DNA of 64,000 nt from Ulva prolifera (taxonomy: Eukaryota > Chlorophyta > Ulvophyceae > Ulvales > Ulvaceae). Of this stretch, positions 1-11,691 are shown piece after piece. The translations under genes were made by a program, and so were the position numbers. Location of the stretch: the NCBI GenBank assembly GCA_023078555.1, contig CM041198.1, forward strand, positions 4,201,354 through 4,265,353, in the 5' to 3' direction. Numbering within the stretch: the stretch's first letter is position 1; the number at the start of each line of letters is the position of its first letter. The notes under the pieces were generated by a model, which was given only the letters and a program-made list of their open reading frames with translations, was not told the DNA's origin and searched no databases.

Positions 1-110
1 GGACCCTCATCCCCGGCCACGGCGGCATCCTCGACCGCTTCGACTCGTACGTCTTCACCGGCGCCGTCGTGTACTTCTACATCAAGTGCCTGCCGCTGCT
101 CGGCGGGTGA
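1..110 (+). CDS. Phosphatidate cytidylyltransferase (CDP-diacylglycerol synthase), C-terminal exon only
   Basis: The window opens inside an open frame (codons begin at base 3) that ends at TGA 108-110. The 35 residues include PGHGGILDRFDS, which matches the end of the CDP-diacylglycerol synthase signature (HGG, hydrophobic, x, D-R-hydrophobic-D). A hydrophobic stretch follows (YVFTGAVVYFYIKCLPLLGG), as expected for the last membrane helix of this enzyme. The family makes CDP-diacylglycerol from phosphatidic acid and CTP in the ER, mitochondrial or plastid membrane, feeding phosphatidylinositol, phosphatidylglycerol and cardiolipin synthesis. The compartment cannot be told because the N-terminus lies outside the window. 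The family call is firm because the motif is very specific. Confidence 0.85.
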   Translation, partial: TLIPGHGGILDRFDSYVFTGAVVYFYIKCLPLLGG

Positions 111-2067
111 CGCGGCTGCAGGCGCGCATGCATGCGGCGCATGCACGCGACGGGATATGGTGTGGCGTGGGGGTCTTCCAGGTGCGGTGTGGCGCACGGC
201 CGCAGCACGCAGCGTGCGGAGCACGGCGGCAGGACGTTCAGGTGGAGGTGTGAAGAGAGAGATAGCATGCAGCGGCGATGTTTTGGGTGCGAAGCAGTGG
301 CAGCGGCTCATGCCCGGGTCAGAGAGGGGTCGGGGTCCGTCCGACTGTCTGCCTGCCGGATTGGGGGGGCGGGTTTCAATTGCGGCTGGCACCACAGGGA
401 AGGGCTGTCTGGCTGCCACGAGTCTGTGGGGCCAGCCCGCAGCGACTGGTGACCGGTCCTGTCTGTGGGTGCCAAGTGCGCCGTGTGTGCGGTGCTCGAT
501 GTGTTTTTGGCGTGCCAGTGCGGCCGCATGCGTGACGTCAGGCGCCGGGGCGGCGCAGCGCCCCGGTTCTTTTTCTAGTGCGAGGTTGTGAAACAATGCT
601 AGGCGCAGGGTGTAAGGATGGAGCCGTTTGCATGGAGCCTTTTGCACCCAGAAATTGTGCATGCTGTCGGTGAGGTGGCATGGCGTCGCCTTGGCAGCTG
701 GTTTCTAGAACCCGATTTTGGAATCTGTTGTGCCCATGCACCTGCTCAACCCGGGGAATCGCTTGGATTTCAGGGGTCGATGTCTGATGCCAATGCCGCC
801 GGGTTACCTCGTTATCTCGAGTCCTGGAGCTCTGCGCTGCTGTGTTCCTGCTGTGCCAGCCAGCCTAGCACTGCCTGGCACTGTTACCTGAGCACGTTAG
901 TTTAATAAGGCAAACGCCACAGGTTGACGTCGGATTTCGACTCAGTAACTCTATTCGTTATCTCGTGTGAGCTTGACCCTTTTGATCCCCATTGCATCAA
1001 TGTCGCTGCACTTGGGGGTCCTCCCGGCTCGCGCCAGGTTTGCAGTAGCGGACCTACTTGCACAGGGGTGCGTACTGATTCGTGTACTGTCAGATCGGAC
1101 AGCCCGGTCACATTGTAGCATTGGGATTGCAATCGCATGTGGTCGAGCTGCGCTGCGTTCTGTCGGACTGTTGTGGGGAGCCTGATAATACCTGGCTGTA
1201 GAGCAGTCGACATGTGGGCTCTTCCAAATGGTAAGCTGCACACACAAAAAGAGTCGCCAGGCCCAGTTCACACGCAATGCTTGTGTTGGATTTGCTGTGT
1301 GCACTGAATTGGTGTGGACAGAGTCTGCCTTCCTGGCATGATGTGATCACAGCAAGTGTGCAGTCCATTGGGGCAACATCATTCATGCACCGTCTTCCCC
1401 AACCTCATGTTGCACAATTCATATGAGTCATGTGTCCCATGGTGCTCTCCCTGGTCGTTGCCTTTGCGCTGGATGTGCCGTGAGCTCACTGAGCGGCTGC
1501 CCCCTGCACAGCGAATTGGTCTGCAACATGGCCTTGGTCTTCGCTGCATGCACTTACGACACGGCGCTGTGAACAAGCAGATCGAAGACATTGCAGGAGG
1601 TCAGTGGTACTGCACTACGCGCATGCGATCAGCTTACGCTTATTTCAATCCCGCCGCGGTGCGGGACACATACTGCCGCTGTTGCTGCGAGCGTGGCGAC
1701 GTGCTCCAGCGGTACATGCGCCTGTGACGCACAAATCGGGTGTCATCCAAATCGGCTCAGCCTGGCTCGGACTTGCAGTCAAGCAGGGCTCGCTTTGGAA
1801 AGGACTTGATGCCTGTATGTGCCGCTACACAGCCACAGCAAAACATCCGGTTGACCTCCCTTGTGCTGTGTGCCCAGGCCTTGTCATATTGCTGTGACAC
1901 AATCTGTGGCCTTACGACTACAAAAGCGCACGGCAGAACAGTGAGACAGGACACTTCATTGGGTAGCGGCTGTGCAGCTTTCGTTGGGCTTGATGGCCCG
2001 GTACACGGGCTGAATTGTGTCCGGCCAAGAGTTCGTACATAATTTGCGTCCGCCCGGGTGCTGCACA
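111..2067. other. Intergenic: 3' region of the CDP-DAG synthase gene and upstream region of the P4H gene
   Basis: No exon with GC-rich third positions and matching splice sites was found here on either strand. The open frames present are short and mutually overlapping, and none resembles a known protein. The 3' UTR of the preceding gene and the promoter of the next one must lie here, but no poly(A) signal or TATA box stands out. Confidence 0.6.
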
Positions 2068-4818
2068 ATGAGTGCTTCTTGGCTACGACATCTAATTTTC
2101 ATTTGGTCTTCATTGTTTACGTTTTGTAATGCGGCGGATCAAGGTAAGTGTAAACGTAGATGGTTTGCACTGGCCCCGTTCTGGCTGACCCACAACTGCG
2201 CTTGCGAGTGTGCGCAGATGAGCATAACGAAGACCTTATAGGCTGGAGAGGTGACTCGTTTGATCCGCAAAGCGTTTTCGGGCCAGGCTACGGTTCCGGG
2301 TATGTTTCGTCAGAGCGCGCGTCCGACGCCCAAGCTGTGGCAACACAAATCGTCCGAGCTGCCAACCGGTGTTGATTATAATTTTGTTGTAATGCGCTGT
2401 TTGTGCCTTGTGCGACAGGCATATGGCTCCGCTGTGCAGGCCTGTGAAAATATCGGATCGGCCACTGGCTTTCGTCTGGAAAAACTTCATGACGCGTGAG
2501 GAAGCCAAGCACGTCGCTCAACTCGCGGCCCCACGATTGCGTCAGTCACTGGTGGGGGATGGGCAGCAAGCCGATGAGGTGTGTAGCCACTCGACAGCAG
2601 TGCAGGTGGTCCTACACAGCCAGGCAATGGAGTTCATGCCGTGTAGAAAGAACAGCAGTCCCCGCATACAGAACGCAAAATGGTCATAGAATGTGTTACA
2701 CCAGCTTCGGGACAGAAAGTGACACTCCCGCGGCCAAGGGGCATTCATTGAGGACATTGACATGTTGCCCTGTACAAGCATGGACGTGATGCATCACTTG
2801 CAGGCCCTCCGTGTGTGTGCAGATCCGCAGCAGCTATGGCATGTTCATTCCTCGCTACTACGACGAGACCATCGCCGCCATTGAGGATCGGTTGGCCAAG
2901 TGGACCGGACTCCCACAAGTTAATCAGGAAGAAATTCAAGTTTGTTCACCGCACTGTCTGAATGATCCTGGACATCTATGAATGACCTGTACATGCCTGT
3001 ACATACACCTCATGTGAATACCTCACGTCGTCCAATGACATACCATACATGCACAACACAGCGGCAGACCTGATAGAGCAAGCATCTACCAAACTGCTAG
3101 AGCAAGCGCTACGCAAGCCAAACGCAAGCTGGTGTTGATAAGGTATTCAGCAGCACAGGCACAGGAAGCATCAACACCGCTCCTCGTGCCATCAACATTG
3201 CTGCTGGAAGCCAGCCTGAGCCAGCAGCTGCTGTTGCAAATCCAGTGCTGGAAGCAGCTAGCCTCCAATCCCTCCCCAGTCTCTCGAATTTCCTACCACC
3301 TTGGCAACACCATCACACTGTATTGTACAGCGGGTACAGACATGGGCCTGGGCGGAACCATCATGCTGTAGTCTGCTTCTGCATTCACACACCATGCTCT
3401 ACACCGCCACATGCTGCATCAGTGGCGTTATTCCAGTGGTCTCAGTGATCTGAGATACTGATGTGCAGGTGCTGCGGTACTCTCCAGGCCAGAATTACAA
3501 GCAACACATGGACTCCAACGGCCGCATGGCCACAGCCCTCATCTACCTGACCGGTGCGCCTATGCGTGTGCTCTGCCTCCACTCCCAGCTGCACAGTATT
3601 AAAGCCCGAGTGCAAGCGACTGCATGCCAGAGCAACACAGCAGACTACACATCGCGGAGGCGCCAGTGTCCTCTTGTGGATATGGCTAAGTAAACCCACA
3701 TCTACTTTACTCTGCACTTGCTCTGCCCCCGTCCCTAGCCACAACCGCCGCCGCCGTGCACGCCGCCCATATTACTGCACCGCCAGCAGCTACTGCAGCC
3801 CCCTTTCCTCTGCACACTACTGTGTAATACGCCTGTGCAGCGTGGAGGCATGCGGGCTGGCTGCTCAAGCGTGTTGTGTGCTGTCAGATTGAGCAGGTGT
3901 GATCCAGTCACTTTCACGTCGTCGCTCGGTATTCCGCCATGCAGCCTCCAGCCCTGCAATGTCGGGATGCTGCACCTGTGCCGCACACCTGCCCCCGCCG
4001 GCACTAGTAGCTCGACACAAGACAGTGCAGACCACACCGAGATGCGCGCGCGAACGAGCCGGCAGGCTGTGCACAAATGATGAAATTGTTGATCATCAGA
4101 ACTCTGATCCCAACAAAGATGGTGATGACGTGGGGATGGCCGGCCACACATGCTTGCATGCAGACACATCAGAGGGTGGCGAGACGGCGTTCCCGGCCAC
4201 TAAGGACGCCCAATGGGCCGACATCGCACTCAAGCCGAAGGGGCTCAGCCCCGACTGCGCGGAGGGCCACGTCGCGGTCAAGCCGGAGGTCGGCACCGCG
4301 CTCCTCTTCTACTCCCTCCCCCCCGGCGCCGAGTCCAACGATACCCTGCGCACGGTCGATGGGTACTCCCTGCACACGGGGTGCCCCCCCGCGGAGGGCC
4401 AGGTCAAGTGGACGTCGACTGTGTGGTTCCATTACGAGCCGTTCCGGCCGGAGGGGTTCTCGACGGAGATCCCGAAGCCGCCCATGCCGGACCCAGCCGT
4501 CTGCGAAGACCTTGACTCGAACTGCAAGATGTGGGCCGGTGCGGCCCTGCTTCCTCATACCGAGCAGTGAAGAGCCCTGCGACATCATTTCACCATGGAA
4601 CGGGCTCTGCTGCGTGTGCAGAGCGCGGGGAGTGCACGGCCAACAAGCCCTACATGGTCGGCGCCGGCAGCGCCTTTGGCCACTGCGGTGTCTCGTGCGG
4701 CAGCTGCACACAGTGCGACGCGGCCGACCACGCCTGCCTGACGGCCAACCGCGAGCGCCTCGGCTACATCGGCGACCTCGAGCCCGAGCTCGCGCAGCTC
4801 TTCCCCGACTCGCCGTAG
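2068..4818 (+). CDS. P4H: Prolyl 4-hydroxylase (2-oxoglutarate/Fe(II) dioxygenase) with C-terminal ShKT domain
   Basis: Seven exons join in frame: 2068-2143, 2218-2299, 2419-2578, 2823-2939, 3469-3553, 4164-4538 and 4622-4818 (1092 nt, 363 aa). The ATG at 2068 gives a hydrophobic leader (LRHLIFIWSSLFTFCNA) typical of a signal peptide or anchor. The catalytic core shows RSSYGMFIPRYY, the iron-binding HxD as H158-M-D160, the EGGETAFP strand, the distal His in SLHTGCP (H244), and Lys255 in GQVKW for 2-oxoglutarate. The tail (CEDLDSNCKMW onward) carries the six-cysteine ShKT pattern ending CGVSCGSC, common in plant and algal P4Hs. Family knowledge places it in the ER/Golgi, hydroxylating proline in secreted or wall glycoproteins. 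All phases match at the six introns, so the exon model is strong. No catalytic residue is missing. Confidence 0.93.
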
Positions 4819-6576
4819 CTTCCACACCCGTTTCAGTTGGGCCATTTCAAATGGGCCATTTGCCTCGAATCGAAAGGGAAGCATGCACAGCGAGACATAA
4901 ATTTTCTGGGTGAATGGAGTTTCTTGGGCTTGTATATAGATTCAGCGCGGCCGCAAGGGGTTCGCACAACCCCCTCCTGGCTCCCGATGGAGGAGCACAC
5001 ACACGAGTGCACAGTGAATAACCTGTGTCCGCTGCCGGCCACGAACTACCATCCTGGGGTGTGGATCAGGCCTTGAAGGGGCGGATTGATTCGTGTCACA
5101 ATGGCGTCGAATGAGTGCTGTGCTGCCATCATTTGGTTGACCAATCGTTGAGTCTTGTAGATCAGAGCTTGCGAGCGTTGCATGCTTGGCCGATTCAAAC
5201 GCTGAGAGCGTATAACACATCGAGTGTGTTGCAGTCGTTGTCTTGTAATTTTCTGAGGGTGTAATGCTAACCGTTTGTGTCAGCCAGCGGGCGGGCTCGT
5301 CGGGTTGCTGTTGGGTGTGACATGCCCGATGGGTGGGCCATGCCATGGCTACAGCTCTTTTGTGCCGCTGCAGCAACAGAGTCTGGCACGAAATCGAGCA
5401 TGTGTCTAGTGCGAAAACGTGTAAATTGGAGCTTCCTCTGCATCGTCACCATCTGTGTCAAGCTCGATTGTTGCCATACATGGATGGACTTGCTGTGCAT
5501 GGTTGTGCATTACGGTGGGGTGGCTGGCTGGCAGCTTACGTGCTTTTGTCAGTTACGGATCAACAGAGACCGAGGTCGAGAGACTCAATGAGACCGATCC
5601 AATTTCGCTTCTGACACTGTGCACCCAGGTCCTCGTCTGTTCCACAGGTGTACATTGATGTACTTCCGGTTGTAAAGTCCATGCCTGTCTATTGTCTAAT
5701 CCCGCCACTCAGCATTGGTGTTATACATTCTAATGCCCATTGACATACTATGTACAAGTATTCATGCGCGACGACGCCTCCTCAAAATCTCGTCATTCCT
5801 GGACACTGGGAAGGCAGATGCATCACACCCTTTAGGACACTGTAACACATGTGTTCGCACAGGCACATCAGTTTCTTGAGGTTGCAGCTGAATTGTGCCT
5901 CTCAAGACAGATGCCAACCCATTCGAAACACCACCAACAGAACAGCACTGCGCTGTTGCAATCGCCATGGAACCTGTCACCAGGTCTCCATGGGGCAGAC
6001 CCGACTTGAAAAGATAGACTCTATGTACCAGGCACATGCGCCTCGGGTCGTGCTTCATGGAAGAAGGGCTATTACTGGACAGTTCGTATCGTAATGTTGC
6101 GTTCTGCTGAGGCGTCCTTCCCGTTGTGCATCTTTGGTGGACCTTTAGAGCGCTTGACAGATCTGATGTAGTTCATCTATGCAATAGAAAGTATTAATGA
6201 CGGCTGATTTGAAGTTCCAGAGACATGATGTCAAGTTCAGGGACACGCGAATTTATCATGGCCTGTCTGCTGTCGATTCGGTATGCTGCAGCGCTCTGCT
6301 GCTTATCACCTGGGCCACTTGAAACCACTACCGACGATGAGGATTGTGGGTCATAGATATTTGATGGGTCAGGGATCTATCTTCGGGAACGGCGTCGTTC
6401 GAAGGGAGCCAAGCCGAATTGGCTTGTAAATCGCGGACCGCACGCGTCATCTGCAGATGCTGCATCAACGAGCAATGTACGCACCGTGATGTACATCGCG
6501 CTAATCAGCGACTGTCTGATTTGGATGTGCTGTTAGCTTACAAATTCTCGTACGTGCCAGTGTGTTTGAGCAGGGC
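4819..6576. other. Intergenic / 5' region of the coiled-coil gene
   Basis: No supported exon. A possible short first exon of the next gene is 6225-6280: two adjacent ATGs, 18 codons, then a GTATGC donor. It cannot be joined in frame to the likely downstream exon, so it is not called. The remainder holds only short overlapping frames without family resemblance. Confidence 0.5.
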
Positions 6577-7070
6577 TTCCCAGCGGTCACCGGCGAATTC
6601 TTTCAGAACTCCGCTGGATCGACCGAGTTGGCAACACAGCCGTCTACGAAACCCGTATCTCCTCAAAGTATCGTCAGTGAAGCTCTTGCGGCCGTCGACG
6701 GCCACGCCGCGGCTCTGTCAGCCCGGGGAGTGTTCTCACCAAGCGTCAATCAGCTCCGTGCCCGTGCAGTGGCACGAGCCGGCATCTGTAACGCACTCTC
6801 GCCATCTGCCCTCTCTCGCTCCACGAGGACGTCCAGTGCATGTCTTCCCAACACCGCAGGCCAGAGTTGCACTCGGCACCCAAACCCAGCTGGGGCGACC
6901 CCTCCAGGGATCGCGAATGTGGCCACACCACCATGGGCCAAGAACCGGCCAGGGACAGCTTTGTCCCGAATGCCTTCTCGAACAGCCAGTCGGCTGAATC
7001 GAAGTCTGACTACCTCGTACACCACCGCGTCTGCGATCACGTCTGCTCTGCAGGCTGCAGAAGCAGACGT
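6577..7070 (+). CDS. Putative upstream exon of the CCDC87-like gene
   Basis: This open stretch follows a possible acceptor (TTTGAGCAG at 6576) and encodes a Ser/Ala/Thr-rich, mostly polar segment including SVNQLRARAVARAGICNA and MPSRTASRLNRSLTTSY. Third positions are moderately GC-rich. The only donor that ends it in the phase required by the next supported exon is a weak GTCCTA at 7071. The start codon of the gene is therefore unresolved, and this exon is a suggestion only. Confidence 0.3.
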
Positions 7071-7358
7071 CCTAGTCATCCAACACCCCCCCCAGGCACG
7101 CGCATGCCACGCAATCACTGCTATTCTCCACACCTGGGCGCCTCTCCACACGCATGCGTAGCCTGTTCTCTCCACAAAGTCAATGCGCCCGCTCCTGAGG
7201 CCGCATGCTTGCACAATCCCCTCCTCCAAAGCATTCACTGGCCGAACAGTGCCCGCATTTGTCACCCGCGCAGGTTGGCAGCGCACAACCCAGGTCCATC
7301 CAGGCTGCCTCAATGCATACAGGACAGCCTGAAGCTGCAACGGCGCCCCATTCCACAG

Positions 7359-10300
7359 AAGAGCATCGTGCGTTCAAGCGAGTCCGCCCACACACGGCGC
7401 CTCGACAGCCGCCCGCACCTCGCCTTCACCCCCGCAGTCGACATCGACACCCGCGGGAGCGACCTCCGCTATCCGCAGGCCCACGCGTCTCCGCCGCGCA
7501 CACGGCGGCCGTCGTCCGCGACCCTCCGCACGATGCGCAGCCTCCGCGCGATGCGTGTCGCGAGCCAGATCCGCCGGCCCGACACCGCCGCCTCCCCACA
7601 CCCGCACGCGCTCGAGCTGCGGCGCAAGCAGCACTCACACCTCATGCGGCACCGCCGCGCAATGCTTGCGGCCCTGCACGCGGACGAGCTGTTGCAGGAG
7701 GTGGGGCAGGGGTGGCCGCCGCACGACGGCAACGCGGACGGCGCGAGCCTGTCGGGGGCTGTGGGGACGGTGCCGCCCAGCCAGCACGTACGGAGCGCTG
7801 CGGCGGTGAGTTCCCTGCACGGCACGCACGCTGTGGTGCTCGGCGGGTGGGCGCGGCCACATTTCACAGTTCCTATTCTCGAGCCCTGGGGTCCTGCACT
7901 CCAGCCCCAGCCTTGCACTGCAGCCCCCCCAGGACATTGACCATGCAGGGACAACTGATGCCCCCCGTATATCAGGTGCCTGAACCTGTGTCAAATGTTC
8001 ATGAATGTGCGCTGCAGCCCCTGGTGCGGTCCGCGGCTGAGGGGCATGTCCGATGCACGGGCCAGAGGTGCGCAATGAGCCCCAACGGCACGGCCGCGAG
8101 TGCGTCGTAGCACAGTGCCGTGTGGCACCTACACATCAGTCTGACCATGATCAGGGGCAGGCGCATCTCCGGAACATGCCCTGCAATGAAGCTCCGCAAT
8201 GCAGCCGCTGGCTCCATGCGCAGCGCTGTCCACTGCAATGCGGCTGTGTCCGTCAAACCCATCTTCAGAGACGCGGCTGTCTCCACGCAGGTGGCTGCCG
8301 AGCTGGAGGCCGCACGAGAGGAGCTTGCGGCCGCCACCCTCGCCGGAAAGCTCCGCCTCGCCTCGACCGCGGTGCCGGTGCGTGGCCCCCCGGCGCCCGG
8401 CGCGGAGGACTCTCCAGAGGGTGCCCCTCGGGAGGGTGGCCGCTTCGCCACGCTTCTGTCCGAGGGCCGCCGCTGCCCCGCGCTGCGGGCGGTGATTGCG
8501 GCGGCGGATGGGGACAACAGCGAAAGGGGCGAGGCGCACACCATACAGCTGCTGAAGGAGGTGCGTATATATACAGTTCTTCACTGGCAGTGTGGTTCGT
8601 ATCGTGTTGCGGCGGCGTCGGCGTCAAGTAGTTGCTGGAACATCAGAGCAGCACAGCACAGCACAGCGTTGCCCGGCAGCCGGGAGCAGGGCTCTGGTTC
8701 AATGATCATCTCCTCAGTGTTCGGCTCAGTGTTCCGGGTGAAACCGCCCCACTGACATTGGCGGGTTCGGAGAGGTGAGGCGGTTCGGCATGCATGCTGC
8801 GTGCAATGTAGCAAATCATGTGCCTTCACCTCACGGCACCTGGGTCCGTGAGGTGTCCAGACCTAACGGCGGGGGCCTCTGCTCCGCTGTACCTGCCCAA
8901 GTGCCCAGCCGTGACCGTCTAGCCCTTCGTGACGAGATGAGTTCGACCAGCGCAATGCTTTGCGGGCGCCGCGGCGTTGCGGGCGGGCGTACAGAAGAGC
9001 GTGAGTGGGTGGTGTGCAGGTGTGGACGGCGGACCGCGCGGCCGGCGAGTCGCGCTCCGCGGCATTGCTGCGCTCGCTGCGGCAGCTGCTGCGGGAGAAC
9101 ACGGAGCTCATGCATGAACTATGCTTGCCTGCGCCGCGCAAGCGCTCCCGGCGGCTGCATGTGCGCCTCTGGCAACCCTCCGCTGCGCTAGTGTAACGCT
9201 ACATCGCCTTGGCAAGCGGTACCCAGACACTGTAGATGGCTCTCTCTGCCATGCGACGCTGCGCAGCGCAGGGTTTGGAATATTTCTCACGGACGGTCCA
9301 CCGCGCAGCGTGCTGCGCTTGATATCGGCTGTGTAAGCTTAGCCCAGTTGGCCTCGCTAGGTGCGGAAGGTGGCCATGGGCCAAAGCGACCACAACCAAA
9401 CGCAGTCCGACTTGCACCCTCCCTTTGACCCAACCATAGACGCTGCAGAGCACTCACCATCCACAGGCACATCTGCAACTATGCATGCATGCGATTTCTG
9501 TCAGGCGCTAGAGGGTGCAGGCAGGCGACACACTGGGGAAGGCGGTCGCTGCCAGTGCAGGCGACGACGCCGCCACAGCCTCCCCTGTGCCACTTGCGGC
9601 CGCGGATGCCGAGCTGCCAACGCACTGGCCCCATGGCATCGGCGTCTTGCAGGAAACCGGGAGCGGGCCTCTCAGGTGCGGCTGTTCACACACCCGCAAC
9701 TGGCCACAGTGCCGAAGCCGGTGAATGTGCAACATGCTTTGCGTGGTTTTTGTATCCTGATGGTCTGTGTAGTGTGAACCATGCTGGGCTACGCCAAAAA
9801 GGTCGTGCCTCTGAGAGGTGTAGTGCTTGTGCCAGTCAATGCCCGTGGCGCGTGCGTGTGCAGTGGCAGCCTCTTCTCCATGCATGCTGCCGTATTGCAC
9901 TCTGACTTTCGTTTGTGTAATGGTACAGTTACTTTTAAAACGATATGCAATGGGCACAACGACGTCTACGTGTTCACTTCCAAATATATCCAAGTTGGGA
10001 GTATAGTGGCGGGCTGGGGTTTATACAGAGATGCTTACAGGGCGGCCAGGAACCTCATGGGTGACGCCGACGCGCACACTGGCGCTGAAGATGGCGGGGA
10101 CCACCTGCTCACCACCTTCCACCCCACCTCAGCACCATCCGACCACGGCCAGAGCGCCGACGCGGCAGCCGCCAACGTGGCAGCTGGCCCTGCAGCGTCC
10201 GACTCTACAACGGCGCCGCAGAGCAACGGCACTGCCCCTCGCCTGCCACCCCAGCCGCTCAGCACCTCAGCGCCGCGGACGGTGTCAGGGTCTGCAGGGA

Positions 10301-11691
10301 CCGGCCGGGGCCCCCGCACCGCGACCCCCTCCACGCCAGGCGGGCCCCCAGCGGCACGCCCCACCGGACGTGCTTCCGAAAACGCGCCGTTGACGGCCGT
10401 GGCGGGGTCCGGTGGGAGCTCGGGCGTGAGCGGTGATGCGGCCACGAGCGCGGCTGCGCCAGTTCCGGGACTGCGGGTGCGCTGCATGAACGCCATGCAT
10501 TTTACAGTCTCTCTGTGAGAGGTCACCTAGGTGGCCTCACCTCGGCGATGTGGACATATGGCATCCGAAGGTGGGTGTTTGGGGCGGGAGCCCGGCGGCT
10601 GCCTCCGGGTTGGGCGCATTGTCTACGCATCATGTACATGCATGCACTGCCATGCCATTCAACGCGCCATCACCGAGCTCGCCAGAGGCGCCCACCGTGA
10701 GTCATGCTGCGCACTCAGGCTGGGCCCACATTGCGAAGCAGCAGGGATCGCTCGGCCGGACACGCCGGCCCCCAACCACGGGGCCTGGGCGCGCCAAACT
10801 GCGCCGAGTCGGTGTGGCCCGGGGCATCCTGGTGGTCCGTTTCGCTTGCAACAGGAAGGCCTGCCGGGTCGCTCCCACCAGACATGTGGCTTCTGGTGCG
10901 CCTGCGCCCTCTTGACGTTTCCTGGTCGCGTCTGTTCAGGCGCTGCTGGGGGTGCTGGACACGACGACGCAGCGCGAGCGCGACGCGGCGCGGCCGCCGC
11001 CGCTGCCACCGCCGCCGGCGGCCGTCGCCGCAGATTTCACGGCACGCACGCAGTGGCGGCTGCTGCGCGTGTGGGCCTCCCTGCACATGCCCGCGCTGCA
11101 GCGGCTGGAGATGCTGGTGCAGTTCACGGAGTGGGGCTTCTCGGAGCGCGTGGAGGGCGTTCTGGATGCATGGGAGCGTGCAGCCGCGGCCGTTGCTTGC
11201 CGAGAGGATGTCCTTGGGGACCTGGAAGCCGTGCGGCCCGGCCCCCCGCACTCCTTTGCCTCTCCCGCACGGAACCTGCATGGATGCATGTGTTATGGGC
11301 GTTTGCAGCTGCGGTGTGGCTGAGTTCTCATGCGGTTCCCACGTGGCACCGTGCCTCTCCGGCTGTGTCCGTGACATGCATGCGTGTACCAGCTCAGGCA
11401 CTGACGGATCTGGTTGTGCTGCAGATCAAGCGGGAGGCAGAGAAGGCGACACCCAGCGTGGCGACACTGCATGGCAGCTCCAGCAAGGCGAGGCAGCTGC
11501 TTCTCGTGACGGACTGGGTGCATGAAGCTGCGAGGAACCTGGTAGACACAGCAGGAGCAGTCCTGACGGTTGCAGGGCAGCTGTACCCGCCCGCATCTGC
11601 ACTCCGGAAAGCGACTTTGGCGGTGTTCTGCGAGCGGATGCAAGCGCGTGCGAACGAGGTGGGGCAGGAGGCCACTGGACAGCAGCCCTGA
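7359..11691 (+). CDS. Coiled-coil protein resembling CCDC87; 5' end incomplete
   Basis: Seven exons join in frame: 7359-7805, 8291-8560, 9020-9160, 9521-9675, 10041-10476, 10940-11230 and 11425-11691 (TGA). Five of the six donors are GTGCG type. The product is rich in charged helices, e.g. LELRRKQHSHLMRHRRAML, VAAELEAAREELAAATL and LLRSLRQLLRENTELMHEL, separated by Ala/Pro/Ser linkers. The region QWRLLRVWASLHMPALQRLE through REDVLGDLEAV, followed by LHGSSSKARQ and VLTVAGQLYPP, recalls the C-terminal part of the animal CCDC87 family (RE-x-x-L-x-x-LE, then a GSS segment, then a VT-x-x-G-x-x-Y segment). That resemblance is from memory and is weak. CCDC87 is a sperm/cilium-associated protein, so a flagellar role is only an inference. 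An extra short exon near 10640-10690 (frame reading AIQRAITELARG, donor GTGAGT at 10696) is possible. Confidence 0.6.
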